64,000 bases of DNA from Bacillus sp. M6-12 (GCF_002860285.1 NZ_PGVF01000001.1:496001-560000), one strand, 5' to 3'; shown: positions 51,354 through 60,008, numbered from the stretch's first letter. Notes: generated by a model from the sequence alone, not told the origin. Numbers and translations are program-made.

Positions 51354-54300
51354 TCTTCTTTTAACTTAATGGTAATACCAGTCTTATGCGGTGCAGATTT
51401 ATCAATTCTGACATAGGATACCGTTTCAATTGAATATTGTTCTAAATTATCAACGGTTCTTGCTGTCACTTTCGTTACTCCTTCATTACTAATAGAAAAT
51501 GAACCTGAATAGCTTGTCCAAGACTTGCTTGTTGCCCCTTCTAATTTATACTCAATGCGTTTTACACCCGATTGGCTATCCGTTCCTGGTGCTATTGTGA
51601 CTTGTACTGGTGTTGTTTTAGTCCAATCTTCATTGTTAGAAATAGAAGGTGCTGTTGGTGGTGTTATATCAATATTCGTAATCGTAATGGATTTACTTGT
51701 TTGATTTCCTACCAAATCTTCTGCTATAAAGGTGTACGTACCATTAGATGTAACAGGATAAATGACGTTTTCTCCGTTTTGCCAATTACCATTTGGCAAT
51801 TTAATTCGTCTGACACTTAAATCTTCATCTGTTGCAGTTGCAGTAATTTGAACTGTAGAATTAGTCCAACCAGTCGGATTTTGCGTAAGAGTTAAACTTG
51901 GAGCTACATTATCCTGAAATGGAATATGACTAACACTGGATACATTTCCTGCTTTATCAATGGTCTTGATATGAATATAATGCTTGGCATTGTTTGTAAT
52001 AGGGATGGCTATGCTATCATTTCTACTATCTACTATATTATCAGGTACAGTAAAAGCATTTGCATCTACAACATAAGAGTAACCATCCACACCAGACACA
52101 ACCGTAACATTTTTCTTTTCCGAAGCAACCGTATCACCTTTATTGCTAACTGCTTTTATAGTATATTCATATGGCGTACCACTGTCAGAAGGTCTATCTA
52201 TATCCATTATGATTGAACCTTGACTTGCTTTCACTTCAAGATTAGAAACAGAATTTGGTTTTTCTTTATCAGTCGCCTCTCTATCTTCATAATCGGATAG
52301 ATACCCCTCATAAAGCAATGTATCTCCTCTATATAGACGTGACTTCGTAGCATAACCCATTTTCAATTCATCAATATAGACGGTATCCTGTGTTTCCGTA
52401 TAGAAAGCAAAACCAAACCCATTTAGCAATGAATCGTAATCCGCATAATCAGCTACACTTGTATTCACATTGAATAATTCCCAATCATTATTAGAAATAA
52501 TACGATATGGGAATGAAACCGATGTTCTTGTAACATGCCTTAATACATAGTCACCTTGCTTAAAATCGCCTTGGAACGGACTATTCACTGTTATCGTGGA
52601 GGTATTCATATCCACACTTGTTACATAAATAGCAGAGTATTGTCCTTTCTTGTTTGCTAAATAGTAACGTGTCCCTTTATCTATATTGTTCTTGAAAAAG
52701 GCAGGGTTACTAACTTTAGCTGTTCGACTACCGATTTTAACATCTTCCAAAAAGGTAATACCTAAAGGTGTTCCATAATCAGCAATTGCATTTGTAGATG
52801 TCGGTGTTATTTTCCCTGTACCTGTTGTTTTTGCTCTAAAACTTACAGATAAATCAGTTCCGTTTGCCACATATTTCTTAGAGAAAATAGCTCTTGAAAA
52901 ATTAGAGAAAGGTACAATACCATTTAAATCTGGATTCCCTGCATGTTGTCCACTTGTAAAAGTATCCTCTATTTTCAAGGAATTAGAGCCTGAATAGGAA
53001 TCTTCCGCAGTAAAAGATTGACCACCAAACTGCCCCCCTGCTTTATCTGTACCACCATAATTTAAAGAAGGAAGTTCATCATTTTCTTCAAATCCTGAAA
53101 CATAAAGAACATCTTGGTCTAACATTTCCACAGCCCATTCCGCTTTTACATGGTTTTCCTTTTGATAAACGCTTAATTTAGGTGGTGTTGCAGTAGCTTC
53201 ATAGGTTAATAGATTTCCAGCATTATCTTCAATTTCAAATTGAACCGTTTCATCTTTTTTCACTGGATAACTTACATTTCTACTATTTACATAATTTCCG
53301 TTTGGCAATTTGATTCGTTTTATACCAGATAACGAATCTTCTGCAGTTAATTCAATAGAATAATTGTCTGCACCTTTATGAATGGTATCAGAATGAGCAG
53401 TAGGTTTATCTTTATCAATAGTGCTTATGGTTACAGTTTTTGTTGTTTGATACCCCATTTTATCTTGAACCATAAAAGCGTAATCTTCGTTTTTGCTAAC
53501 TTGATAAGAAGCAGTTGTGCCAGTTATTCTGTTTCCGTTTGGAAGTTGGATAAAGTCAATCTCTCCTTCTTCATCTGTAGCAGTTAATTGAATGTTTACA
53601 TTTTGATTAGTCCAACCAGAAGGACTTGTTTGAGTGTTTAATATTGGTGCTTTGGTATCTATATTGGATATCTTGATGGTTTTCTTTGTTACGTTACCAG
53701 CATAATCCTCCGCTTCAAAGGTATAATCTCCATTTCTTACAATGTTGTAATCAATAGATAATGGTTTTCCTTCTTGAGTGGTTTCTCTATACTCACCATT
53801 CGGCAATTTAATTCGTCTAATTCCACTTAAATCATCGGTTGCGTTGATGCGAAGAACTTGTTCAGTTGTATATTCTGGTTTTACTCCACTAATTTCTAAA
53901 TTTGGTTTGACCGTATCAATGGCTAACTCAATTGTTTTAGACGTAACTTTACCTCTGTTATCTTTTGCACTAAATGTATAAGTACCGTTCTCATAGATAA
54001 CATAAGTAGCTTGGTTAGCATATACTTTATTTCCATCAGGGAACGTAATTTCTTCAATTTTTAAATCATCTTTATCCAATAATTCAAATTTAAAATCCGA
54101 AATCCAATAATTATAAGGTGACTTCATGTAAGCAGTATTAGAGTCCATTAGATTAATTGATGGATAAGCATAGTTATAGACATTACTTGGAATCGTGTAG
54201 ATTTTATCTACCTTAATTTCTCCCTTTTCCTTCAATTCTCTTAGGTTAAATTGGTCTATAATCGGATATGTCCAACCGACTTGTGAACTGTTATACCATT

Positions 54301-55780
54301 TCATATTTAATCTCATTCTAATATAGACATCCATATTTACTTGACTTGCCTCTACATCTGTCATAGCATTTCTAACCGTTCCTGTAACATGAAGTCGTTT
54401 ACCACCAAGAGGCATCCATGATGGAAAAGTCCCTGAAGATGAACCACCGTAACCCATGTTTCGATTGCCTGGTATTGTTAGCGTATATACTCCATTATTT
54501 GTAGCAGATATTAGGACATTTACAGGTTTATTAGACCATTTACTATTATTACTCTTATCAGTCGTAATGGTAACTTCAGCAGGAGTATTAATGGCTTTCG
54601 TGATAATGTGTTTAACCGTTATCACCCCAATTGAATTTTCAGCAATAATGTCATATTCCCCATTTTTGGTTAAAGTCCATTCTGCATAATCACCATTGAC
54701 CACTCGACCATCAGGTAAGGTGATTTTCCTAATTGGATATTTTGAATCTACCGCTTTAATTTGCAACGTAATTTGTGTGTCATTTGTTGGTGTAGTTAAT
54801 ACTGATTCATTCAATAAATTGATAGAAGGAATTGAATCCATACTCCCTTTTGTCTCCCAAGACTTTGCTTGACCATTACCCGAATAAATATCAGTTTCTA
54901 AGGATGGAAAATTAATATATTGAGAGGTATTTGGGTTAATATCTCCCTGTGCATCATATTCCTTCGTAGCGATTATTTTGGTAGACCATAACAAAGGATA
55001 ACCGTTATCTGTTTTATTAATGACTTGCCATTCAATCGGCTCACCATTGTAATGACCAAACGTAACAGTGCTTCCTAATGGTAAGTCCTTCGCTTTCACA
55101 CCATTTGACAAAACATAATCAGGTTTTAAAGAGAGAGCTGGAACAATATTTTGACTATCTCTGGTATTTACCTGAGTTAAAACACTTGTATATAAAACGC
55201 TTGTACCAACATATCCACTATTGTAATATCCACTATTTACAATGTAGTCGTACTTATTTTTCTTATTGGTTTGTTGTTGTAAATAATTTGAATAATACTT
55301 TTTATTTACATTCATTAATTGTTTGTTCCGTTCAAGATAGTTTACTAAATCAGTATAATGCAAGATAAAAACTTTATCGTTAGAAACATAGTCATTATGT
55401 GCTACGCTTCTCTGTGAAAGATAAAGTGTGTCATTGATATTTCCATTCAATGAATCCTGTCTACCAACTCCATGTCTGGTAACTGCAATTGCATTTCTTT
55501 CATTATCAGTGAAGTTTTGACTTGATAAAAAACCAGCTTCATTTTTATAAGTTGGTTTTAAGCCAGAATAATCAACAACCGATTTATCACTATTTAACCA
55601 CTCTCTTAGGTTAGTGGATTGCCAATCTATTGACGTTGCTCCAAGCATTCTGTTTTTATCATAGGTGCTTAATTCTGCATGTGCCTCAATAGCTCCCACA
55701 AAAGGAGAAACTACGCCAATTATCATTGTACCTATCGAGAATTGATTCATTCTTTTTTTGGATTTTCGATTTCCTTTCAC
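51350..55780 (-). CDS. Large secreted protein, DUF6273-like head and Ig-like repeats, 1476 aa
   Basis: A basic N-terminus and hydrophobic segment ending near AHAE form a signal peptide. Residues ~40-330 contain a DUF6273-like domain (GSTVTFGHYNGEPIEWQVI). From ~390 on, at least eight Ig-like modules repeat the pattern RIKLPNG..V.Y.V..NG.YTF.A.D..GN. A central beta-sandwich (~900-1140) has a carbohydrate-binding look. No sortase signal or S-layer domain. ATG at 55780; dyad at 55811. A likely adhesin. Confidence 0.75.
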   Translation of the reverse strand: MKGNRKSKKRMNQFSIGTMIIGVVSPFVGAIEAHAELSTYDKNRMLGATSIDWQSTNLREWLNSDKSVVDYSGLKPTYKNEAGFLSSQNFTDNERNAIAVTRHGVGRQDSLNGNINDTLYLSQRSVAHNDYVSNDKVFILHYTDLVNYLERNKQLMNVNKKYYSNYLQQQTNKKNKYDYIVNSGYYNSGYVGTSVLYTSVLTQVNTRDSQNIVPALSLKPDYVLSNGVKAKDLPLGSTVTFGHYNGEPIEWQVINKTDNGYPLLWSTKIIATKEYDAQGDINPNTSQYINFPSLETDIYSGNGQAKSWETKGSMDSIPSINLLNESVLTTPTNDTQITLQIKAVDSKYPIRKITLPDGRVVNGDYAEWTLTKNGEYDIIAENSIGVITVKHIITKAINTPAEVTITTDKSNNSKWSNKPVNVLISATNNGVYTLTIPGNRNMGYGGSSSGTFPSWMPLGGKRLHVTGTVRNAMTDVEASQVNMDVYIRMRLNMKWYNSSQVGWTYPIIDQFNLRELKEKGEIKVDKIYTIPSNVYNYAYPSINLMDSNTAYMKSPYNYWISDFKFELLDKDDLKIEEITFPDGNKVYANQATYVIYENGTYTFSAKDNRGKVTSKTIELAIDTVKPNLEISGVKPEYTTEQVLRINATDDLSGIRRIKLPNGEYRETTQEGKPLSIDYNIVRNGDYTFEAEDYAGNVTKKTIKISNIDTKAPILNTQTSPSGWTNQNVNIQLTATDEEGEIDFIQLPNGNRITGTTASYQVSKNEDYAFMVQDKMGYQTTKTVTISTIDKDKPTAHSDTIHKGADNYSIELTAEDSLSGIKRIKLPNGNYVNSRNVSYPVKKDETVQFEIEDNAGNLLTYEATATPPKLSVYQKENHVKAEWAVEMLDQDVLYVSGFEENDELPSLNYGGTDKAGGQFGGQSFTAEDSYSGSNSLKIEDTFTSGQHAGNPDLNGIVPFSNFSRAIFSKKYVANGTDLSVSFRAKTTGTGKITPTSTNAIADYGTPLGITFLEDVKIGSRTAKVSNPAFFKNNIDKGTRYYLANKKGQYSAIYVTSVDMNTSTITVNSPFQGDFKQGDYVLRHVTRTSVSFPYRIISNNDWELFNVNTSVADYADYDSLLNGFGFAFYTETQDTVYIDELKMGYATKSRLYRGDTLLYEGYLSDYEDREATDKEKPNSVSNLEVKASQGSIIMDIDRPSDSGTPYEYTIKAVSNKGDTVASEKKNVTVVSGVDGYSYVVDANAFTVPDNIVDSRNDSIAIPITNNAKHYIHIKTIDKAGNVSSVSHIPFQDNVAPSLTLTQNPTGWTNSTVQITATATDEDLSVRRIKLPNGNWQNGENVIYPVTSNGTYTFIAEDLVGNQTSKSITITNIDITPPTAPSISNNEDWTKTTPVQVTIAPGTDSQSGVKRIEYKLEGATSKSWTSYSGSFSISNEGVTKVTARTVDNLEQYSIETVSYVRIDKSAPHKTGITIKLKED

Positions 55781-55810
55781 GATTTACCCTCCTCTACTTG
55801 TCAAATTTTA

Positions 55811-55824
55811 TTGATTATAGTCAA
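55811..55824. promoter_or_regulatory. Dyad operator TTGATTATAGTCAA
   Basis: Copy of the palindrome in the 5' region of the Ig-like surface protein gene. Confidence 0.6.
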
Positions 55825-55890
55825 TAATAGCATATTCCATATTATATTCATAGATTGACCATTTACGAACCCTTTCCCTATTAAATCCAA

Positions 55891-55924
55891 ATAAAAAAGA
55901 GGGGGGTATCCCCCTCCTCTTTAA
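55891..55924 (-). terminator. Terminator after Ro gene
   Basis: AAGAGG-GGGT and CCCC-CCTCTT arms, minus-strand T-run; overlaps the Ro stop codon. Confidence 0.85.
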
Positions 55925-57495
55925 AGCTCAATCTTTTCGATTTCTTCAATCTGTCCAGCTTTGCCTTCCATGATATTCTTAACCAAACCTAAAAGGCGGT
56001 CAGAGTATCCAGCAACATAGACAACTGAAGGGTCTTTAGAGAGCTTTGTATGATATGGCATCAACTGCCACACAATCAGCTTCGCTCCTTCTGGCTTTTT
56101 AGTGTTTAACCACTTTCTTTCCAGATTATCAGCACTTTCAGAGTCCGTTATCAAGAGGACATATTGCTCTCCATTGTACTTATCCATGATTTGCTCAAAA
56201 TAAGTACCAGCCCCTACTCTTGTCTCCTCAATTTGACGTGCCATATCAAAGACATCATCCTGCTTGCGAACAGGGACTTCTTTGATAAGGGAAGCTACTG
56301 CAAACACGTTTGTTTTTGCATGGGATTTTTTCACCAATGCTCCAAATAGTGTTGCAACATCCATTGCAGATAGAGAATCCGTCAATTGGCTTGACATAGA
56401 ACCAGAAGTATCTACACCTACCATTAAACTGATATTCTTATCAATTGCAAATGCCTCTCCTGCCACTTTCTTCAGCATATTGCCAATCGCTGTTTTAAAC
56501 TCTGGTGTTACCACCATACGTTCAGCAGTGATAAGAGCAAATGGAAGCATGTTGGATTTGCGGTACGCCTGAACATCGTTTAGTTTACCAACAACCATTT
56601 GAACGACATCATCTGGCATATCAGTTTCTACAACCATTGTTTGCGTAAACGCCCCTTTAGAAGTCCACTTATTCACTTGTTGCGTTTTCGTAGCGAATAC
56701 ACGCTCTAAAGCGACAAGATTTAGAATAAGAGCAGAGTAGTTCAGACCCTCGTACATTTTCTCATAAAGAGCCTTCTTCCCTTCGTCAGAAAGGGTTTTA
56801 GTCGAGTGTTTCAACTCTTCTAATTGAAGACGGTTTTTCTCAATAAGAGCCAATGTATCCAAGTCCACAATGCCTTTCTCCAAGTTCTCAATGACTGTTT
56901 TAAGAGCCACTGCTCTTGGGAAGCTCAACTCGTCTTTTGCCAAGTAACGCATGAAGTTTTGGAACTCTTCTTCGTTATTGAATGGGCGTGTCACTTTAAT
57001 GACATCAGACAATTTCCCTTTGTTACGAGAAACTTGATATTCATTTAGCTTCACAAAAAGCCATTCGTTCATGACTTTCTTGATGCTACGACCAAGACCT
57101 TCACGCACTCCACCCTTACGAGCCAATGTCATGAAATCATGAAGCATTTTAGGGTTACGAATAATACGTGGGAAGGCTTTTTTGAAAAGCGTTTTATCTT
57201 CCAACGTAGAAAGATACACCAACCATACAGTCGGAACAAGTTTCAGTGAGTTTACGTTGTTACCGTAAATTGCACACTTTGTTGCGAACTCTGGTTCTTC
57301 CTTCAATGCACGTTCAAAGATGTCCTTTGCGTTTTTCAATACTTCTTCTTGGGACTGATAGAAGTTACCATTCAATAGTCCAAGAGAGAAAAATTCTGCA
57401 AGGGTTTCTCGGAAGGACATCTGGTATCCAACGCCACCCTCAAAAGTTTTCTTTTTATCACCAGTCATTGCTTTTACTTTTGCTACGTTATTCAT
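55921..57495 (-). CDS. rsr: Ro60/Rsr orthologue: TROVE plus vWA, 524 aa
   Basis: RNA-binding ring protein. The TROVE HEAT-repeat module covers residues ~15-345 (FATKCAIYGNNVNSLKLVPTVWL, MLHDFMTLARKGGVREGLGRSIKKVMNEWL, FPRAVALKTVIENL, MYEGLNYSALILNLVAL). The vWA domain (~355-510) has an intact MIDAS: VDTSGSMSS, VGAGTYFE and ITDSES. Bacterial Rsr proteins bind non-coding Y RNAs on the outer surface, pass structured RNAs through the ring, and tether to PNPase. ATG at 57495 follows AAAGGAG. Directly upstream are a tRNA-like gene and the structured-RNA array. Confidence 0.93.
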   Translation of the reverse strand: MNNVAKVKAMTGDKKKTFEGGVGYQMSFRETLAEFFSLGLLNGNFYQSQEEVLKNAKDIFERALKEEPEFATKCAIYGNNVNSLKLVPTVWLVYLSTLEDKTLFKKAFPRIIRNPKMLHDFMTLARKGGVREGLGRSIKKVMNEWLFVKLNEYQVSRNKGKLSDVIKVTRPFNNEEEFQNFMRYLAKDELSFPRAVALKTVIENLEKGIVDLDTLALIEKNRLQLEELKHSTKTLSDEGKKALYEKMYEGLNYSALILNLVALERVFATKTQQVNKWTSKGAFTQTMVVETDMPDDVVQMVVGKLNDVQAYRKSNMLPFALITAERMVVTPEFKTAIGNMLKKVAGEAFAIDKNISLMVGVDTSGSMSSQLTDSLSAMDVATLFGALVKKSHAKTNVFAVASLIKEVPVRKQDDVFDMARQIEETRVGAGTYFEQIMDKYNGEQYVLLITDSESADNLERKWLNTKKPEGAKLIVWQLMPYHTKLSKDPSVVYVAGYSDRLLGLVKNIMEGKAGQIEEIEKIEL

Positions 57496-57549
57496 TCTAT
57501 CAACAGCTCCTTTAGTTTAATTTTGTTTGGTTTATAACTTTTTGGATAA

Positions 57550-57619
57550 GAGAGAAACAGGAATCGAACCCATATCTATTGGCTTTCACCAATTGTTCTA
57601 CCACTTGAACTATTCTCTC
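57550..57619 (-). tRNA. tRNA or tRNA mimic, Phe(GAA)-like, with short anticodon loop
   Basis: Minus strand cloverleaf: acceptor GAGAGAA/TTCTCTC, D-arm GTTC-AAGTGGTA-GAAC, anticodon arm ATTGG-TGAAAG-CCAAT, T-arm ATGGG-TTCGATT-CCTGT, four-base variable loop. D- and T-loop consensus bases are intact. The anticodon loop has six bases instead of seven (or eight with a four-pair stem), CCA is not encoded and the discriminator is U. It could be a defective or specialised tRNA, or a tRNA mimic tied to the Ro system, as bacterial Y RNAs carry tRNA-like modules. It lies 54 bp before the Ro start. Confidence 0.65.
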
Positions 57620-57632
57620 ATGATATTTAGTC

Positions 57633-57661
57633 AATAAATATAAAACTTCGTTTATAGTCAA
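57633..57661 (-). promoter_or_regulatory. Possible promoter for tRNA-like gene and Ro
   Basis: Minus strand TTGACT (57656-57661), 17 bp, TTTATT (57633-57638); a second TTGACT lies at 57628-57633. Both belong to dyad half-sites. The -10 box is weak. Confidence 0.45.
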
Positions 57662-57670
57662 TTTCTAAGA

Positions 57671-57711
57671 AAAATAAAAAGGATAAAACTATTTACAGTC
57701 CTATCCCTTTT
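57671..57711 (-). terminator. Terminator closing the structured-RNA array
   Basis: Minus strand AAAAGGGATA (57702-57711) pairs with TATCCTTTTT (57676-57685), ten pairs with one G-U, followed by ATTTTT. It comes directly after unit 10, so the array is a self-contained transcript distinct from Ro. Confidence 0.8.
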
Positions 57712-57730
57712 ATGTAACACAAAATTCCAT

Positions 57731-57903
57731 ACAAGGGAAAGGTGAAAAGACATGGAATGTGAGTCGAACTACTATGAATATACATGGGGATTCCCTGTAT
57801 CTTCACTTCGTTCGTGAGTAAAAACTTAAAAAGTAAGTCTTCATGTCGAGTTTGTAATGTCTACAAAAATTTATCTTGTAATGTAGTCTTTTCAGCACCT
57901 CGT
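57731..57903 (-). ncRNA. Y-RNA-like unit 10 (nearest Ro)
   Basis: Inner helix GAAAAGAC/GTCTTTTC (57886-57893 with 57744-57751); outer AGG/CCT plus G-U and AC/GT pairs. The apical part could fold into three hairpins (ACTTA/TAAGT, TCAC/GTGA, ATACAGGG/CCC..TGTAT) enclosed by ATGAA/TTCAT, a cloverleaf-like junction. Confidence 0.7.
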
Positions 57904-57925
57904 ATTTAATTTTGATTAACATAAA

Positions 57926-58030
57926 GTAGGGAAATGGGCGTAAGACACTTTGTATATATCTTTTCAGATATTTTTGTGTTTTTTCTTATTGGAATTTGTA
58001 ATAAAAAATGTAGTCTTACAAGCACCCCAC
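57926..58030 (-). ncRNA. Y-RNA-like unit 9
   Basis: Inner helix GTAAGAC/GTCTTAC (58013-58019 with 57940-57946). Outer helix: GTGGGG (58025-58030) pairs with CCCTAC (57926-57931), including the diagnostic G-U. About 105 bases with an AU-rich loop. Confidence 0.75.
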
Positions 58031-58106
58031 AATATATGTGGTTTTAAACTATCACAGGTACTCGCCCTTGATAGACTGAATCATGACAGGAACTTATCCT
58101 TCATGT

Positions 58107-58301
58107 TCAATTTTTAGGAAGCATAAATGGAAATGGCTGACTTCCATCGTAATAGATAGGTTTATTAGACACATCCGTTACAGGTGGAATATCCCCATAA
58201 TTCTTTGCACTTACCAAAGTGGTAGAAGTTGCTTTGACATTGCTCATGTCAATGGGGCATCTTCCATCATAATAAATAGGAGTATCTTCTGAAGATTTCA
58301 T
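58107..58301 (-). CDS. Possible small protein inside the RNA array, 64 aa
   Basis: ATG at 58301 follows AAAGGAG, but 13 bases away. The product has the phrase PIYYDG twice (PIYYDGRCPIDMSNV, PIYYDGSQPF). Not recognised. It lies between units 9 and 8 on the array strand. It could be an embedded micropeptide or a chance ORF in structured RNA. Confidence 0.35.
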   Translation of the reverse strand: MKSSEDTPIYYDGRCPIDMSNVKATSTTLVSAKNYGDIPPVTDVSNKPIYYDGSQPFPFMLPKN

Positions 58302-58330
58302 GTAGTTTCATCATCTCCTTTTATTAAAAT

Positions 58331-58660
58331 AGGTGTCTCCTATAACCCCCTACCTATTTCGTAGGATGCCTATCTATTACACAGCGACTATGCCCAATGG
58401 CTGTCACCGTCTTTCAAGGTCTTATAACTTAGAGACGTTGAGATACAGGGAAGGTTCGCACTCGCCAAAGCGTTGACCTAATTTTAACACGCCCTATATC
58501 CAAGTTTTCATTTGTGCTGTCTTGGGTTGGCAAGTTTCCAAATGTCACCGCACAAACTTTTTAGAGGAATTTGGGGATTTTTTCTGGTGTTCCCCTTCAC
58601 CTTTTTTGTGGCTGGTTTTACTCTCTTTGGATACCCTTCCACACATTTCATCATAATGTT
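58331..58660 (-). other. Unassigned structured spacer between units 8 and 9
   Basis: GC-richer than its surroundings, with short inverted repeats such as CTAC..GTAG (58351-58365) and several GGC/GCC pairings. No ORF with ribosome site. No further copy of the unit's 3' strand was found here. Confidence 0.4.
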
Positions 58661-58668
58661 TGAATGTA

Positions 58669-58851
58669 GTCTTACAAGCACCCCGATGGGTATTCATTTT
58701 CAATTAATTTTGGTTTGTTTTTTTGGTTAAACTTATTTATACCTAATAGGGAAAAGGCTGAAAGATACGGTTCTTGCTTTAGCATTTCGCTTATTTTAGA
58801 AGTGTTAATTGAAAATGAATACATTAGTTATCAGGGAAAAAGGCGTAAGAC
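58669..58851 (-). ncRNA. Y-RNA-like unit 8, strands in permuted order
   Basis: The canonical 5' strand (ATCGGGGTGCTTGTAAGAC on the minus strand, 58687-58669) and 3' strand (GTCTTAC..CCCTGAT, 58851-58830) match each other in both helices, GAT/ATC included. The 3' strand, however, comes first in the transcript. Between them an 18-bp perfect inverted repeat (58690-58707 and 58805-58822) extends the outer helix. The 3' strand of unit 7 lies inside this loop. Confidence 0.6.
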
Positions 58852-58960
58852 AATCATTTTTCTACTCAAGGTAGAAATTTAGCTTAGTGAATCATTGGAA
58901 TCACCCTCTTAGTCAAATTAATTCTCTGTATAATGTAATCTTTCAAACACCCCATTAGGT
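58741..58960 (-). ncRNA. Y-RNA-like unit 7
   Basis: Inner helix GAAAGAT/ATCTTTC (58938-58944 with 58760-58766). Outer helix ACCTAAT/ATTAGGT, G-U, GGG/CCC (58950-58960 with 58741-58751), the longest outer helix of the set. It interleaves with permuted unit 8, so the two may be alternative or pseudoknotted folds. Confidence 0.7.
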
Positions 58961-59213
58961 TAAGTTTGAGTGCAGTCAATTCTGCGGTACGCAAAGGTAC
59001 ATAAATGTGTTTCAACGCTGAAAGCAATTCAGTCGTCTGCTATCGGGTTGAGGTTTTCCCTTATCCTTCGTTCGCCTTCCAACCAGAATGGAATGTCTAT
59101 TCAGACTTTCTTTTCTGATTGCTTGGTATGCACCCAACAAAGGCTTATGACGATAGCGACCATATGATGTTTATAGGGAGTTACATCCTTCCCAATTTTA
59201 ATGTCTTATTTTT
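58961..59213 (-). other. Unassigned structured spacer between units 6 and 7
   Basis: Contains GTCG-CTATC paired with GATAG-(4)-CGAC, an AAGCAAT-CAG/CTG-ATTGCTT pairing that crosses it, and hairpin TGCG-TAC-CGCA. No supported ORF. It looks like a separate folded RNA domain of unknown kind. Confidence 0.4.
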
Positions 59214-59335
59214 TCGGGGAAAAAGGTGTAAGACTTCGGTTAAGATTTCTCCGCATGGTGGCGGTGAAACAAGATTTTCATCAATATAGGTTGTAAGGTA
59301 ATATTCATAAGAATGTAGTCTTACAAGCACCCCGA
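59214..59335 (-). ncRNA. Y-RNA-like unit 6
   Basis: Inner helix GTAAGAC/GTCTTAC (59318-59324 with 59228-59234), outer TCGGGG/CCCCGA (59330-59335 with 59214-59219; here the G-U is a G-C pair). A small CCGC/GCGG hairpin lies in the loop. Confidence 0.8.
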
Positions 59336-59351
59336 TTTAGTTTTGATTTGA

Positions 59352-59634
59352 TTGATAGGGAAAGGTCTGAAAGATTAGTGTTTTGGTATAAGAAACTTCA
59401 TTCTATCGTGAAAAGAGAGATAACAATATGAATTGTTTTCATTCCGTTCAACTAAGAGAGTTGTTTCTTAATTTAATGGTCTTTCTTATTATGGCTATAT
59501 TGAATAGCCATATAATGTCTTGGTTTTTGACTAATCTTGTTTTGAATTGCTCGTTTTATTACATGTTTAATTTGAATAGTTGTTCATGTGTAATATTCAT
59601 ATCTTTTAATGTAATCTTTCAAGCACCCCATCAG
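59352..59634 (-). ncRNA. Y-RNA-like unit 5
   Basis: Inner helix GAAAGAT/ATCTTTC (59614-59620 with 59369-59375), outer TGAT/ATCA, G-U, GGG/CCC. The longest regular unit (283 bases), with an ATGGCTAT/ATAGCCAT hairpin near 59490-59512 in its loop. Confidence 0.75.
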
Positions 59635-59687
59635 GTTAAGTTGCTAACCTTCTCTTCGATATGGACTCTTGGAGAAGATAAGCGGTT

Positions 59688-59820
59688 TTTCAAGGAAAAG
59701 GAGATAAGACATAAAAAGTATTTGTCTGGTAGCAAGATTAACTTCCTACCTTGATAAATAATTGAATTTTCATTTTAAGTTTGTATTTGATTTAAATGTA
59801 GTCTTATCAGCACCTCGAAA
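59688..59820 (-). ncRNA. Y-RNA-like unit 4
   Basis: Inner helix GATAAGAC/GTCTTATC (59801-59808 with 59703-59710), outer TTTC/GAAA, G-U, AGG/CCT. Loop hairpin GGTAG/CTACC. Confidence 0.8.
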
Positions 59821-59833
59821 GGCTTGGTATTTT

Positions 59834-60001
59834 TTTCAGGGAAAAGGATAACAAGACGTGTTTTTTGTATTTCTTTGACCTTACGGAGAAAGAAATTTGA
59901 AAATTACCTTTTTCTTTGACTTTTCAGCAAAAGAAAGAAGTAACAATGTTTGATTTGATAGTTTGTATTTGTTCAAATGTAGTCTTGTTAGCACCCCGAA
60001 A
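59834..60001 (-). ncRNA. Y-RNA-like unit 3
   Basis: Inner helix AACAAGAC/GTCTTGTT (59982-59989 with 59850-59857), outer TTTC/GAAA, G-U, GGG/CCC. Loop hairpin ATTTCTTT/AAAGAAAT. Confidence 0.8.
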
Positions 60002-60008
60002 GGATTTA

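Noticed and set aside
59428-59754. 108-codon plus-strand ORF across RNA units 4 and 5
   Set aside because: It runs antisense to the structured RNAs, lacks a ribosome site and crosses unit borders.
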